Of a DNA stretch of 46,141 nucleotides, positions 31,201-38,637 are shown in pieces. Position 1 is the stretch's first letter. Each line of letters begins with the position of its first letter. The notes under the pieces are model-generated. The model searched no databases, was not told the DNA's origin, and saw nothing but the letters and a program-made list of their open reading frames with translations. A program made the position numbers and the translations under genes. Source of the stretch: Paracoccaceae bacterium (GTDB lineage: Bacteria; Pseudomonadota; Alphaproteobacteria; Rhodobacterales; Rhodobacteraceae); NCBI GenBank assembly GCA_020629115.1, contig JAHDDY010000010.1:19086-65226 (forward strand). The letters are read 5' to 3'.

Positions 31201-32018
31201 TGGACCTGTTCGACAGCGCGGCCCGCGCGGTCATGGCGCTGGACGAGCCGGAGGAGCAGAACCCCGCCGCCGCGCGCTGGCGCGCCGAGGGGGGCGGGCG
31301 CGAGGCGGGGTATCGGGTGTTCGGCTCGAAGCCGGGGGCCTATGGCGCGGGATTGCAGGCGCTGATCGACGAACGGCTCTGGTCGGACCGGAAGGATCTT
31401 GCCGAGAGCTATCTCGAATGGGGGTCCTACGCCTATGGCGGCGGCACGCAGGGCGAGGGCGCGCGCGGGGCGCTGGAAGCGCGGCTTTCGCGTGCCGAGG
31501 CGGTGGTCCAGAATCAGGACAACCGCGAGCACGACCTGCTCGACTCGGACGACTACTACCAGTTCGAGGGCGGGGCGACGGCGGCGGTGGCGGCGCTGTC
31601 GGGCCGGGAGCCGACCGTCTACCACAACGATCACTCCCGCCCCGAACGCCCCGTCATCCGCACGCTGGAGGACGAGATCGGGCGTGTGATCCACAGCCGG
31701 GTCGTCAACCCCAAATGGATCGCCGGGGTCAAGCGCCACGGCTACAAGGGCGCGTTCGAGATGGCCGCGACGGTCGATTACCTCTTCGCCTTCGCCGCCA
31801 CGACGAAGGCGGTGCGGTCGCGGCATTTCGATCTGGTCTACGAGGCGTTCCTCGACGACGACGACACCCGCGCCTTCATCGAGGACGCCAACCCCGCCGC
31901 CCTGCGCGAGATGGCGGAGCGGTTCGCGGAGGCGATGGACCGGGGAATGTGGACCCCGCGCAGCAACTCGGCGGCGGCGCGGCTGGAGCGTCTAACGGGT
32001 ATCCCGTCCCCGGCTTGA
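28248..32018 (+). CDS. cobN: Cobaltochelatase subunit CobN
   Basis: A 1256-residue large subunit of the ATP-dependent cobaltochelatase CobNST, which inserts cobalt into hydrogenobyrinate a,c-diamide in the late-cobalt route. The start HLLLAQPGEISDGSEAVDLG is typical. Conserved stretches include KRVGVILANYPNKDGRLANG, GVQPARGYNIDPKETYHAPD, HLGKHGNAEWLPGKALALS and DVLPTGRNFFSVDSRAVPTP. Two features are odd. A palindromic repeat is read through in frame at residues about 791-820. The stop TGA at 32016 lies in the loop of another copy of that repeat. No clear ribosome site precedes ATG 28248, and the 100 bases before it are AT-rich. cobS and cobT are not in the window. Confidence 0.94.
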   Translation: MHLLLAQPGEISDGSEAVDLGQTPADVIVISAADTELAALSEARAALGDAAPSLRLASLLHLAHPMSVDLYLDQTATKAKIVVARVLGGEGYWPYGIEQFAARLGEAGVAFAALPGDDKPDEALRRASTVSEEDWHALWAYFVEGGPENAANLLRMAAEIARGEVERPDPARPLLRAGVYWPGAGIASLDAAREGWREGAPVVPVVFYRALLQGAGLNPVNRLTRALMQEGMNPLPVFVASLKDPVSAATLATLFAEAPPAVVLNATGFAVSSPQSATHEPTPLDAPGAPVLQVVFAGGTEEAWASGLNGLGARDIAMNVALPEIDGRVLTRAVSFKGAAYFDEATECRIAAYRAVGDRVAFTAKLAANWARLEAKANGEKRVGVILANYPNKDGRLANGVGLDTPQSCVDLLATLAEAGYAVEEAPGDSAALMAAIQAGPTNWLADRAAREGGEVLPLDAYRAFYAALPWDMRLAVEERWGQPEDDPFVDPARGGFALSILRYGAVCIGVQPARGYNIDPKETYHAPDLVPPHNYLAFYAWLRGAFGADALIHLGKHGNAEWLPGKALALSADCFPEAVIGPTPHLYPFIVNDPGEGTQAKRRTAAVIVDHLTPPLTRAETYGPLKDLEALVDEYYEASGVDPRRLKHLRGEIRALASTAGIDADAGMDAAGDEDAALAKLDEYLCELKEAQIRDGLHIFGTAPEGRLAADLLVALARVPRGSGEGDASLIRALAADFEMDFDPLDCAMAEAWTGPRPETLAALSDDAWRTNGDTVERLEMLASALVDRTPSRAKTRDLDERGTPHRGSRSAPGTRSQAVLDWIETVARPALASCGPAESDAVLAGLDARFVPPGPSGAPTRGRPDVLPTGRNFFSVDSRAVPTPAAYALGWQSAAMLVERFLQDNGDWPRAMVLTAWGTANMRTGGDDIAQGLALMGVRPQWDGASRRVTGFEIVPAAMLGRPRVDVTLRVSGFFRDAFPAQMDLFDSAARAVMALDEPEEQNPAAARWRAEGGGREAGYRVFGSKPGAYGAGLQALIDERLWSDRKDLAESYLEWGSYAYGGGTQGEGARGALEARLSRAEAVVQNQDNREHDLLDSDDYYQFEGGATAAVAALSGREPTVYHNDHSRPERPVIRTLEDEIGRVIHSRVVNPKWIAGVKRHGYKGAFEMAATVDYLFAFAATTKAVRSRHFDLVYEAFLDDDDTRAFIEDANPAALREMAERFAEAMDRGMWTPRSNSAAARLERLTGIPSPA
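30620..30697. repeat. Paired-hairpin palindromic repeat inside cobN, copy 2
   Basis: TCCCGGG-CGAAGA-CCCGGGA (30624-30643) and GTTCCCGG-TCTGCG-CCGGGAAC (30673-30694) form two hairpins. ACCTCGA (30643-30649) pairs with TCGAGGT (30668-30674), so the whole element folds on itself. It shares CGGGACCTCGACG with the copy at the end of cobN. Read in cobN's frame it codes about 30 Arg/Pro/Ser/Gly-rich residues without a stop. Confidence 0.75.
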
Positions 32019-32101
32019 CCGGGGACCTCGACGGGCAGGGGACGACCATTCTACCAAGACCACCGAGGTCCCCGGTCGAGCGCGGTGCGCAGCGCCGGGG
32101 G
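32001..32101. repeat. Paired-hairpin palindromic repeat at cobN 3' end, copy 3
   Basis: TCCCCGG-CTTGA-CCGGGGA (32007-32025) has the cobN stop codon TGA in its loop. CCGGGGACCTCG (32019-32030) pairs perfectly with CGAGGTCCCCGG (32064-32075), and a further CCCCGG/CCGGGG pair reaches 32100. It lies between the converging cobN and secDF genes and probably also ends transcription on both strands. Confidence 0.75.
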
Positions 32102-32127
32102 CGTAGGTCGCCCCTTTCAGGAGCGAC

Positions 32128-34707
32128 CTACGGCTTCTCCGCGTTGTCGAACTGCAGTCCCATCGCCGCGGTGTCGTCCTCCGGCTTCGACCAGTCGCGC
32201 TTGACGCCGAGGAGTTGCAGCACGGGCGAGGCGATGTAGACCGAGGAATACGTTCCCACGATCACGCCCCAGATCATCGCGAAGGTGAAGCCCTGGAGCA
32301 CCGCGCCGCCGAGGATGTAGAGCGAGAACAGCGCCAGCAGCGTGGTGATCGAGGTCATCAAGGTCCGCGAGAGCGTCTCGTTCAGGGAGAGGTTCAGGAG
32401 GTCTTCCAGCACCATCTTCTTGTACCGGCGCAGGTTCTCCCTCACGCGGTCGAACACGACCACGGTGTCGTTGAGCGAATAGCCCACGATCGTCAGGATC
32501 GCCGCGATGATCGAGAGGTTGAACTCCAGCCCGATGAGCGAGAAGACCCCGATGGTCAGGATCACGTCATGCGCCAGCGCGGCCACGGCCCCGACCGAGA
32601 ACTGCCATTCGAAGCGCAGCCAGATGTAGACGAGTACGGACCCGATGGCCAGCAGCACCGCCATGATGCCGGCGGTGACCAGCTCGCCCGAGACCTTCGG
32701 CCCGAGGCTCTCGACCCGGCGCACCTCGAAATCGGGTACGGCCTCGACCACGGCCGTCTCGATGCGCTGCGCGAGGCCCTTGCGCGCCTCCTCGCCGCCC
32801 TTGATCTCCTCGACGCGGATCAGCACGTCGTTGGGCTGACCGAAGCCCTGCACCTGCACGTCGCCGAGGTCCATGCCCTCCAGCACGCCACGGATCGCGC
32901 CGAGATCCGCTTCCGCCGTGTCGACGGTGCGCCCCTCGACCACGGTGCCGCCCTTGAAGTCGATGCCGTAGTTCAGGCCCTTCACGGCGAACAGACCGAG
33001 CGAGGCGACGACGGCGAGGGCGGAAAAGCCAAGCGCCAGCTTGCGCCCGCTCATGAAGCGGATCGTCGTGCCGCTGCGTACCAGCCGGACGAGGTTGATC
33101 TTGAAGCTCTTGGGCCGCTTCCACTCGAACCACTGCACCACGAAGAGGCGTGTGACGAAGAAGGCCGTGAAGACCGAGGTGACAATGCCGATGCCGAGGG
33201 TGACGGCGAAGCCCTTCACCGGGCCGGACCCCATCGCGTAGAGGATGAGTGCGGCGATCAGCGTCGTGATGTTCGCGTCGACGATGGCGGTCAGGGCCTT
33301 CTCGTAGCCGGTCTCGATGGCCCGGGCCGCGCCCTTCGTGCTCTCGATCTCCTCGCGTATGCGCTCGAAGATGAGGACGTTCGCATCCACCGCCATGCCG
33401 ATGGTCAGCACGATGCCCGCGATACCGGGCAGGGTCAGCGTCGCCCCGAGTGCGGAGAGGACGCCGAGGATCAGCGCGAGGTTCACGATCAACGCGACGT
33501 TCGCGTAGGCGCCGAATTTGCCGTAGACGATCACCATGAAGACGATGACGAGGAGGAGGCCGATGATGCTGGCCATCGTGCCCGCCGAGATCGAATCCGC
33601 GCCCAGCTCCGGCCCGACCGTGCGCTGCTCCAGCGGCACGAGGCGGGCGGGCAGGGCGCCCGAGGCGATCTGCACGGCCAGCACGGTCGAGGACTGGACG
33701 GTGAAGTCGCCGCTGATCTGGCCCGACCCGCCCAGGATCGGCTCGCGGATCGAGGGAGCGGAGATGACCTTTCCGTCGACCACGATGGCGAACAGCTCGC
33801 CCACGTTGTTGAGCGACCAGTTGCCGAACGCCTTGCCCGCGCGGGAGTTGAAGCGGAAGGTGACGATCGGCTCGCCCGTCTGCTGATCGAAGCCCGGACC
33901 GGCATCGACGACATCCTCGCCCGAGATGAGCGGCAGGCGGGAGATGGCCCATTTCTGGCTTTCCATCACCGCGTCGTCGGCGACCCGGTAGCCCGCCTTC
34001 ACGCGGCCCCGGGCGAGATCGTCCTGCCCGAATTCGCGGTTGACGGTGTGGAAGCCCAGCACGGCGGGGTCTTCGAGGATGCGGACGATATCGTTCGCGC
34101 TTTCCGCGCCCGGCACCTGGATCAGGATGCGGTCCCGCCCCTGGCGGGTGACGGAGGCTTCCTTGATGCCGTCGGGGTCGATGCGCCGGCGCACCACCTC
34201 CAGCGAGCGGATGATGGTCTGCTCCGTGATCTCGTCCCGCGCGCCCTCGGTCAGGGTCAGGGTGAAGGCGCGGGTGTCCGGGTTCTCGGTAATCTCGAAA
34301 TCGGTCGCCCCGACCCCGGTCAGCGCGGCGCTCTGAAGGAGGGTGGGGATTTCCTCCAGCGCCTCGCGGGCGCGGTCCACGTCGGCGGGGTCGGTGATGC
34401 GCATGGTGACGGAAAAGCCGTCGATGACCGGGCGCGAGCGCTTGATGTTGCCCGCGTCGCGCAGCCTGTCGCGCATCTCCTGCGCCACCAGCTCCATCCG
34501 CGCCTCGAAGACGGGGTCCATCTCCGCCTCGACCAGCACGTGCGCCCCCCCCTGGAGGTCCAGCCCCAGATTGACGGTATCCTGCGGCAGCTGCGAGGGC
34601 AGCGCGGCGCGCTGGCCGTCGGTCAGGGCGTTGGGAAGGGCGAAGAAGACGCCGACGATCACCAGAAGGACGATGGCGATCTTCTTCCAGGGGGCGATGT
34701 AGAGCAT
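32128..34707 (-). CDS. secDF: Protein translocase subunit SecDF (fused SecD and SecF)
   Basis: An 859-residue inner-membrane protein that uses the proton gradient to pull secreted proteins out of SecYEG. Residues 1-~540 are SecD: first helix near the start, NLGLDLQGGAHVLVE, a periplasmic domain, and the membrane core with GMAVDANVLIFERIREE. A short linker (WKRPKSFKINLVR) leads into SecF from ~560: NYGIDFKGGTVVEGR, then GYSLNDTVVVFDRVRENLR. Both domains have six predicted helices. Many bacteria have two genes; here they are one uninterrupted frame. yajC lies 33 bases upstream in the same direction, the usual partner. Confidence 0.94.
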   Translation of the reverse strand: MLYIAPWKKIAIVLLVIVGVFFALPNALTDGQRAALPSQLPQDTVNLGLDLQGGAHVLVEAEMDPVFEARMELVAQEMRDRLRDAGNIKRSRPVIDGFSVTMRITDPADVDRAREALEEIPTLLQSAALTGVGATDFEITENPDTRAFTLTLTEGARDEITEQTIIRSLEVVRRRIDPDGIKEASVTRQGRDRILIQVPGAESANDIVRILEDPAVLGFHTVNREFGQDDLARGRVKAGYRVADDAVMESQKWAISRLPLISGEDVVDAGPGFDQQTGEPIVTFRFNSRAGKAFGNWSLNNVGELFAIVVDGKVISAPSIREPILGGSGQISGDFTVQSSTVLAVQIASGALPARLVPLEQRTVGPELGADSISAGTMASIIGLLLVIVFMVIVYGKFGAYANVALIVNLALILGVLSALGATLTLPGIAGIVLTIGMAVDANVLIFERIREEIESTKGAARAIETGYEKALTAIVDANITTLIAALILYAMGSGPVKGFAVTLGIGIVTSVFTAFFVTRLFVVQWFEWKRPKSFKINLVRLVRSGTTIRFMSGRKLALGFSALAVVASLGLFAVKGLNYGIDFKGGTVVEGRTVDTAEADLGAIRGVLEGMDLGDVQVQGFGQPNDVLIRVEEIKGGEEARKGLAQRIETAVVEAVPDFEVRRVESLGPKVSGELVTAGIMAVLLAIGSVLVYIWLRFEWQFSVGAVAALAHDVILTIGVFSLIGLEFNLSIIAAILTIVGYSLNDTVVVFDRVRENLRRYKKMVLEDLLNLSLNETLSRTLMTSITTLLALFSLYILGGAVLQGFTFAMIWGVIVGTYSSVYIASPVLQLLGVKRDWSKPEDDTAAMGLQFDNAEKP

Positions 34708-34740
34708 GGGATGTTCCCCGTTGCGGGCCGGTGGGCGGGT

Positions 34741-35076
34741 CTACTTGGCGAGGGAGGGTTCGGTCTTGGAGACGACGCCGGTGATGGTCGATTTCACCGC
34801 CGTGACCTTGACGCCCTGCGCGATCTCCAGCGTCACCTCGTCGGCCCCCTCGCCGCCGACGGCGGTGACCTTGCCCATCAGGCCGCCCGCGGTGATGACC
34901 CTGTCGCCCCGCTTGAGCGCGTCGATCATCGCGCGGTGCTCCTTCAGGCGCTTCTGCTGCGGACGGATCAGCAGGAAGTACATGATGATGAAGATCAGGA
35001 TGAAAGGCAGCAGGCTGGTCAGCGGGCTGGGACCGGCGGGCGCTGCGGCCTGGGCGTAGGCGGGGGTGATGAACAT
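34741..35076 (-). CDS. yajC: Preprotein translocase subunit YajC
   Basis: A 111-residue protein with one membrane helix at about residues 18-40 (LTSLLPFILIFIIMYFLLIRP), then the classic RPQQKRLKEHRAMIDALKRGDRVITAGGL and a small beta domain. YajC associates with SecDF at the translocon; its own role is minor and unclear. It starts the yajC-secDF unit. The gap upstream to the divergent small gene at 35171 is about 95 bases and should carry the promoter. Confidence 0.93.
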   Translation of the reverse strand: MFITPAYAQAAAPAGPSPLTSLLPFILIFIIMYFLLIRPQQKRLKEHRAMIDALKRGDRVITAGGLMGKVTAVGGEGADEVTLEIAQGVKVTAVKSTITGVVSKTEPSLAK

Positions 35077-35170
35077 CGGTGTCGTCCCTCTCGGGTTTTC
35101 GGCTCTTCGGGTTGTCGGGCGCCTGTATCGGCGCTATCGCCTGCGGTCACAAGGATAAAAGGGGCGAACC

Positions 35171-35428
35171 ATGGCGCTACCTGCCGAACTGTCGCATTTG
35201 TTACGCGTGATCCGCGAGCCGCTCGTATGCGCCAGATGCGCCGACGACGTGGCGAGCGGCGCGGCCGGGGACGTGTCGATGCGCGATTACGGTCGGCTGG
35301 AGGCGGGGTTCACGGAAGCTGGCTTGCAGGTGTGGTGCCTGCGCCACGATGTCAACGTGGTGCATGTCGATTTCGGCGGGGCGACACCGGAGGCCGATTT
35401 CCGGTGTCTGGAGCGCAGGGTGAATTGA
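35171..35428 (+). CDS. Small Cys/His-containing hypothetical protein
   Basis: An 85-residue protein that I do not recognise. CARC (Cys20, Cys23) and CLRH (Cys56, His59) could together bind one zinc in a ribbon-like fold. The rest is soluble, with a YGRLEAGFTEAGLQVWCLRHD core followed by NVVHVDFGG. Codon use matches the neighbourhood, supporting a real gene. The ATG at 35171 has GGGGCGA upstream. It is divergent from yajC and is followed immediately by a palindromic repeat. Confidence 0.65.
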   Translation: MALPAELSHLLRVIREPLVCARCADDVASGAAGDVSMRDYGRLEAGFTEAGLQVWCLRHDVNVVHVDFGGATPEADFRCLERRVN

Positions 35429-35435
35429 GGCGTCC

Positions 35436-35532
35436 CGAGGTCATCGTCGGACTTGTTCCGACAATCCATCGCTGACCCGGACGGCTGTACGGGATGGAGC
35501 ATGGACCCTCGGAACAGGTCCGAGGGTGACGG
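35436..35532. repeat. Paired-hairpin palindromic repeat, copy 4
   Basis: GTCGGA-CTTGT-TCCGAC (35446-35462) and CCCTCGGA-ACAGG-TCCGAGGG (35506-35526) both have five-base loops. The first is followed by AATCCAT and the second ends GTGACGG, as in copy 1. The stem sequence differs from copies 1-3 but loop size, spacing and flanks agree. It lies between the small Cys-rich gene and aspS. Confidence 0.65.
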
Positions 35533-35594
35533 TTCTGCACGAAGACTTGGTTCTTACGGCAGGGAAGAGTCGCTTCCGACACGCCCCCGCATCC

Positions 35595-35623
35595 TTGACA
35601 TCCGGCCCGCCCCGTGGCCTTAC
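35595..35623 (+). promoter_or_regulatory. Candidate aspS promoter
   Basis: A perfect TTGACA (35595-35600) is followed, 17-18 bases later, by a poor -10 (CCTTAC or CTTACC). It lies about 36 bases before the aspS ATG. The -35 match is good; the -10 is weak. Confidence 0.35.
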
Positions 35624-35658
35624 CGCTGCAAGAGCGCCCCAGATACCGGACGAGACCC

Positions 35659-37425
35659 ATGCACGCCTATCGCACCCATACCTGCAACGACCTTCGCAAG
35701 GACCATGAGGGCGATACCGTGCGCCTGTCCGGCTGGGTCCACCGCGTGCGCGACCATGGCGGCGTCCTGTTCATCGACCTGCGCGACCATTACGGCATGA
35801 CGCAGGTCCTCGCCGACAGCGACAGCCCTGTCTTCGCGGAGGTGGAGAAAGTCCGCTCCGAATGGGTGATCCGCATCGACGGCACCGTGAAGGCGCGCGA
35901 CCCAGAGCTGGTCAACGACAAGATCGCCACCGGCGAGGTCGAGGTCTACATCCGCGACATGGAGGTGCTGGGCAAGGCGGACGAATTGCCCCTGCCGGTC
36001 TTCGGCGAGCTGGACTACCCCGAGGAGACGCGGCTCAAGTACCGCTTCCTCGACCTGCGCCGCGAGGGGCTGCACGAGAACATGAAGCTGCGCTCGCGCT
36101 TCTTCACCCATACGCGCCGCGCGATGGACGAGGCGGGCTTCACCGAATACCAGACGCCCATCCTCACCGCCTCCAGCCCGGAGGGCGCGCGCGACTTCCT
36201 CGTGCCGTCGCGCCTGCATCCCGGCTCGTTCTACGCGCTCCCGCAGGCCCCGCAGCAGTTCAAGCAGCTCATCATGGTCGCGGGCTTCGACCGCTACTTC
36301 CAGATCGCCCCGTGCTTCCGCGACGAGGACCCCCGCGCCGACCGCTCGCCCGGCGAGTTCTACCAGCTCGACCTCGAAATGAGCTTCGTGACGCAGGAGG
36401 ACGTACTCTCGACCATGGAGCCGGTGATCCGGGGCATGTTCGAAGCCTTCGCGGACGGCAAGCCGGTGACGCAGCAATTCCGGCGCATTCCCTACGCCGA
36501 GTCGCTGCTGAAATACGGCTCCGACAAGCCCGACCTGCGCAACCCCATCGAGATGCAGGTGGTCAGCGACCATTTCCGCGGCTCCGGCTTCAAGATCTTC
36601 GCGAACATGCTGGAGAAGGAAGGCAACGAGATCCGCGCCATCCCCGCCCCCACGGGCGGCTCGCGCGCCTTCTGCGACCGGATGAACGCGTGGGCGCAGA
36701 AGCAGGGCCTGCCGGGGATGGGGTACATCTTCTGGAAGGAAGGCGGCGGTTCCGGCCCCCTCGCCAAGAACATCGGCCCGGAGCGGACCGAGGCCATCCG
36801 CGAACAGCTTGGCCTCAAGGATGGCGACGCCGCCTTCTTCCTCGCCGGCAAGCCCTCGCAGTTCGAGGCCGTCGCGGGCCGGGCGCGCGATGTCGTGGCG
36901 GACGAGCTGAACCTTGCCGACAAGGACCGCTTCGAGTTGTGCTGGATCGTCGACTATCCGATGTACGAGTACGACGAGGAGAACAAGAAGGTCGATTTCT
37001 CGCACAACCCCTTCTCCATGCCCATGGGCGGGCTGGAGGCGCTGGAATCGGGCGACCCGCTCGACCTGCTCGCCTACCAGTACGACGTGGTCTGCAACGG
37101 CTACGAGCTGGGATCGGGCGCGATCCGGAACCACAAGCCCGAGATCATGCTCAAGGCCTTCGAGATCGCCGGATACGGCGCGGAGGTGGTCGAGGAGAAG
37201 TTCGGCGGCATGCTCAACGCCTTCCGCTACGGCGCCCCGCCCCATGGCGGCATGGCGCTCGGCATGGAGCGCATCGTCATGCTGCTGGCGGGCGAGAACG
37301 CCATCCGCGAGGTCGTCATGTTCCCCATGAACCAGCGCGCCGAGGACCTGATGATGGGCGCTCCGGCGTCGGTCGAGCCGGAACAGCTCCGCGAACTCGG
37401 CATCCGCCTCGCCCCGCGGGACTGA
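35659..37425 (+). CDS. aspS: Aspartyl-tRNA synthetase
   Basis: A 588-residue class IIb synthetase, bacterial type. The N-terminal OB fold binds the anticodon ([20 protein letters not shown]). Class II motif 2 is [24 protein letters not shown]-like, around residues 219-242. The bacterial GAD insertion lies between about 290 and 420. Motif 3 is [16 protein letters not shown] near residue 535. The ATG at 35659 gives the expected [12 protein letters not shown]; upstream frame sequence is not protein-like. It is probably transcribed alone or with the DUF29 gene that starts 41 bases later. Confidence 0.95.
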   Translation: MHAYRTHTCNDLRKDHEGDTVRLSGWVHRVRDHGGVLFIDLRDHYGMTQVLADSDSPVFAEVEKVRSEWVIRIDGTVKARDPELVNDKIATGEVEVYIRDMEVLGKADELPLPVFGELDYPEETRLKYRFLDLRREGLHENMKLRSRFFTHTRRAMDEAGFTEYQTPILTASSPEGARDFLVPSRLHPGSFYALPQAPQQFKQLIMVAGFDRYFQIAPCFRDEDPRADRSPGEFYQLDLEMSFVTQEDVLSTMEPVIRGMFEAFADGKPVTQQFRRIPYAESLLKYGSDKPDLRNPIEMQVVSDHFRGSGFKIFANMLEKEGNEIRAIPAPTGGSRAFCDRMNAWAQKQGLPGMGYIFWKEGGGSGPLAKNIGPERTEAIREQLGLKDGDAAFFLAGKPSQFEAVAGRARDVVADELNLADKDRFELCWIVDYPMYEYDEENKKVDFSHNPFSMPMGGLEALESGDPLDLLAYQYDVVCNGYELGSGAIRNHKPEIMLKAFEIAGYGAEVVEEKFGGMLNAFRYGAPPHGGMALGMERIVMLLAGENAIREVVMFPMNQRAEDLMMGAPASVEPEQLRELGIRLAPRD

Positions 37426-37466
37426 CGGCGCGGCGCGTGCTATATCCCTCCCGAGGAGGTATCGCC

Positions 37467-37958
37467 ATGAACGCCCAGGCCCCCATCGAGACGGACTCGC
37501 TCTACGAGCGCGATTTCCACGCATGGCTGACGGTGCAGGCGACCCTCCTGCGCCGGGGCGATCTGGATGCGCTCGATCTGCCGAATGTCCTGGAGGAGCT
37601 GGAGGCCATGGGTCGATCCGAAACCGGCGAGGTGCGAAGCCGCCTGACGGTCATTATCGAACATCTTCTGAAGGTTCAGTTCGCCGTCAACCGGGAGCCG
37701 GAGAAAGGGTGGCGCAGGACGCTGCTGACCCAGAGGGACGATCTCGACAGGACGCTGTGCGATAGCCCGAGCCTTCGCCCGCGCGTGGGTGAGTTCTTGC
37801 CCGAAGCGTACAGGAGCGCACGAAAACGGGCGCTTGCCGCCTTCGACGAATACGAAGGGCATCGGATCGAGCACTATCGCGCCGTCCTGCCGAAGAAATG
37901 CCCCTATTCAACCGTGCAGATTCTGGACGAGGACTGGCTCCCCGACCCACCATCCTGA
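37467..37958 (+). CDS. DUF29 family protein (copy 2)
   Basis: A 163-residue DUF29 protein: YERDFHAWLTVQATLLRRGD, DLPNVLEELEAMGR, LTVIIEHLLKVQFA, and KGWRRTLLTQRDDLD. It parallels copy 1 at 22971 along its whole length but is clearly diverged, so the two are old paralogues or separate acquisitions. Function is unknown. A strong GAGGAGGT ribosome site lies seven bases before the ATG. It follows aspS by 41 bases. Confidence 0.86.
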   Translation: MNAQAPIETDSLYERDFHAWLTVQATLLRRGDLDALDLPNVLEELEAMGRSETGEVRSRLTVIIEHLLKVQFAVNREPEKGWRRTLLTQRDDLDRTLCDSPSLRPRVGEFLPEAYRSARKRALAAFDEYEGHRIEHYRAVLPKKCPYSTVQILDEDWLPDPPS

Positions 37959-38049
37959 CCGGATGAACCCCCGCTTCTATCGCACGGAATAATCGTGCCT
38001 TCGTCGCACCGGGGATTGCATTGAACCCGTCAAACACGGACGATGGTAC

Positions 38050-38637
38050 ATGCCACGCTCGATTCTCGTCCTCTACGCCCATCCCCGGCCCTCGCGCTCG
38101 GTCGTCAACCGGCGTCTGAGGCGCGTCGCCGAGGGGATCTCGGGGGTGTCGGTCGTCGATCTCTACGCCGAATACCCGACCCATTCCATCGACGTGCGGC
38201 GCGAGCAGGCGCGGGTCGAGCCGGTCGACGTGCTGATCTTCCAGCATCCCGTCTACTGGTTCTCGGCACCGTCCCTCGTCAAGGAATGGGTCGACCGGGT
38301 GGTCACCTACGGCTGGGCGCTGGGCGAGCGCGAGGCGCTCAAGGGCAAGATCTACCTCCACGCCGTCAGCACGGCCGCCTCCCACGGCGTCTTCGCGCGG
38401 GAGGTGACGGGCCGGGCGTCGCTACGCGAGCAGTTCCATTCCTACGAGGCGATGGCCGGCCTGTGCGGCATGCGCTACCTCCCGCCCTTCTCGCTGTTTC
38501 GGGAGATGCAGGGCGGCAGCCGGGAGGAGCGGCTCGATATCCACGCCTCGGCCTATGCCCGCCTCCTGCGCGACCTGCGCGACGAGCGGCTCGACCTGGC
38601 GCAGCCCTACCGCAAGCAGATGGCGGAGACGCGCTGA
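38050..38637 (+). CDS. KefF-like NAD(P)H-dependent flavin oxidoreductase
   Basis: A 195-residue flavodoxin-fold oxidoreductase of the KefF/MdaB/NQO1 type. It has the start ILVLYAHPRPSRSVVNRRL, the FMN loop LIFQHPVYWFSAPSLVKEWVD, and FHSYEAMAGLCGMRYLPPFS. KefF binds KefC, activates it, and reduces quinone electrophiles. Its stop overlaps the next gene's start as TGATG, and that gene is a KefC-like antiporter, which strongly supports this assignment over a generic quinone reductase. Confidence 0.88.
   Translation: MPRSILVLYAHPRPSRSVVNRRLRRVAEGISGVSVVDLYAEYPTHSIDVRREQARVEPVDVLIFQHPVYWFSAPSLVKEWVDRVVTYGWALGEREALKGKIYLHAVSTAASHGVFAREVTGRASLREQFHSYEAMAGLCGMRYLPPFSLFREMQGGSREERLDIHASAYARLLRDLRDERLDLAQPYRKQMAETR

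Noticed and set aside
32215-35475. Very long open frame antisense to secDF and yajC, plus similar long frames opposite other genes
   Set aside because: GC-rich codon bias leaves the opposite strand open. The translations are Arg/His/Asp-rich with no domain, while the sense frames match known families end to end.
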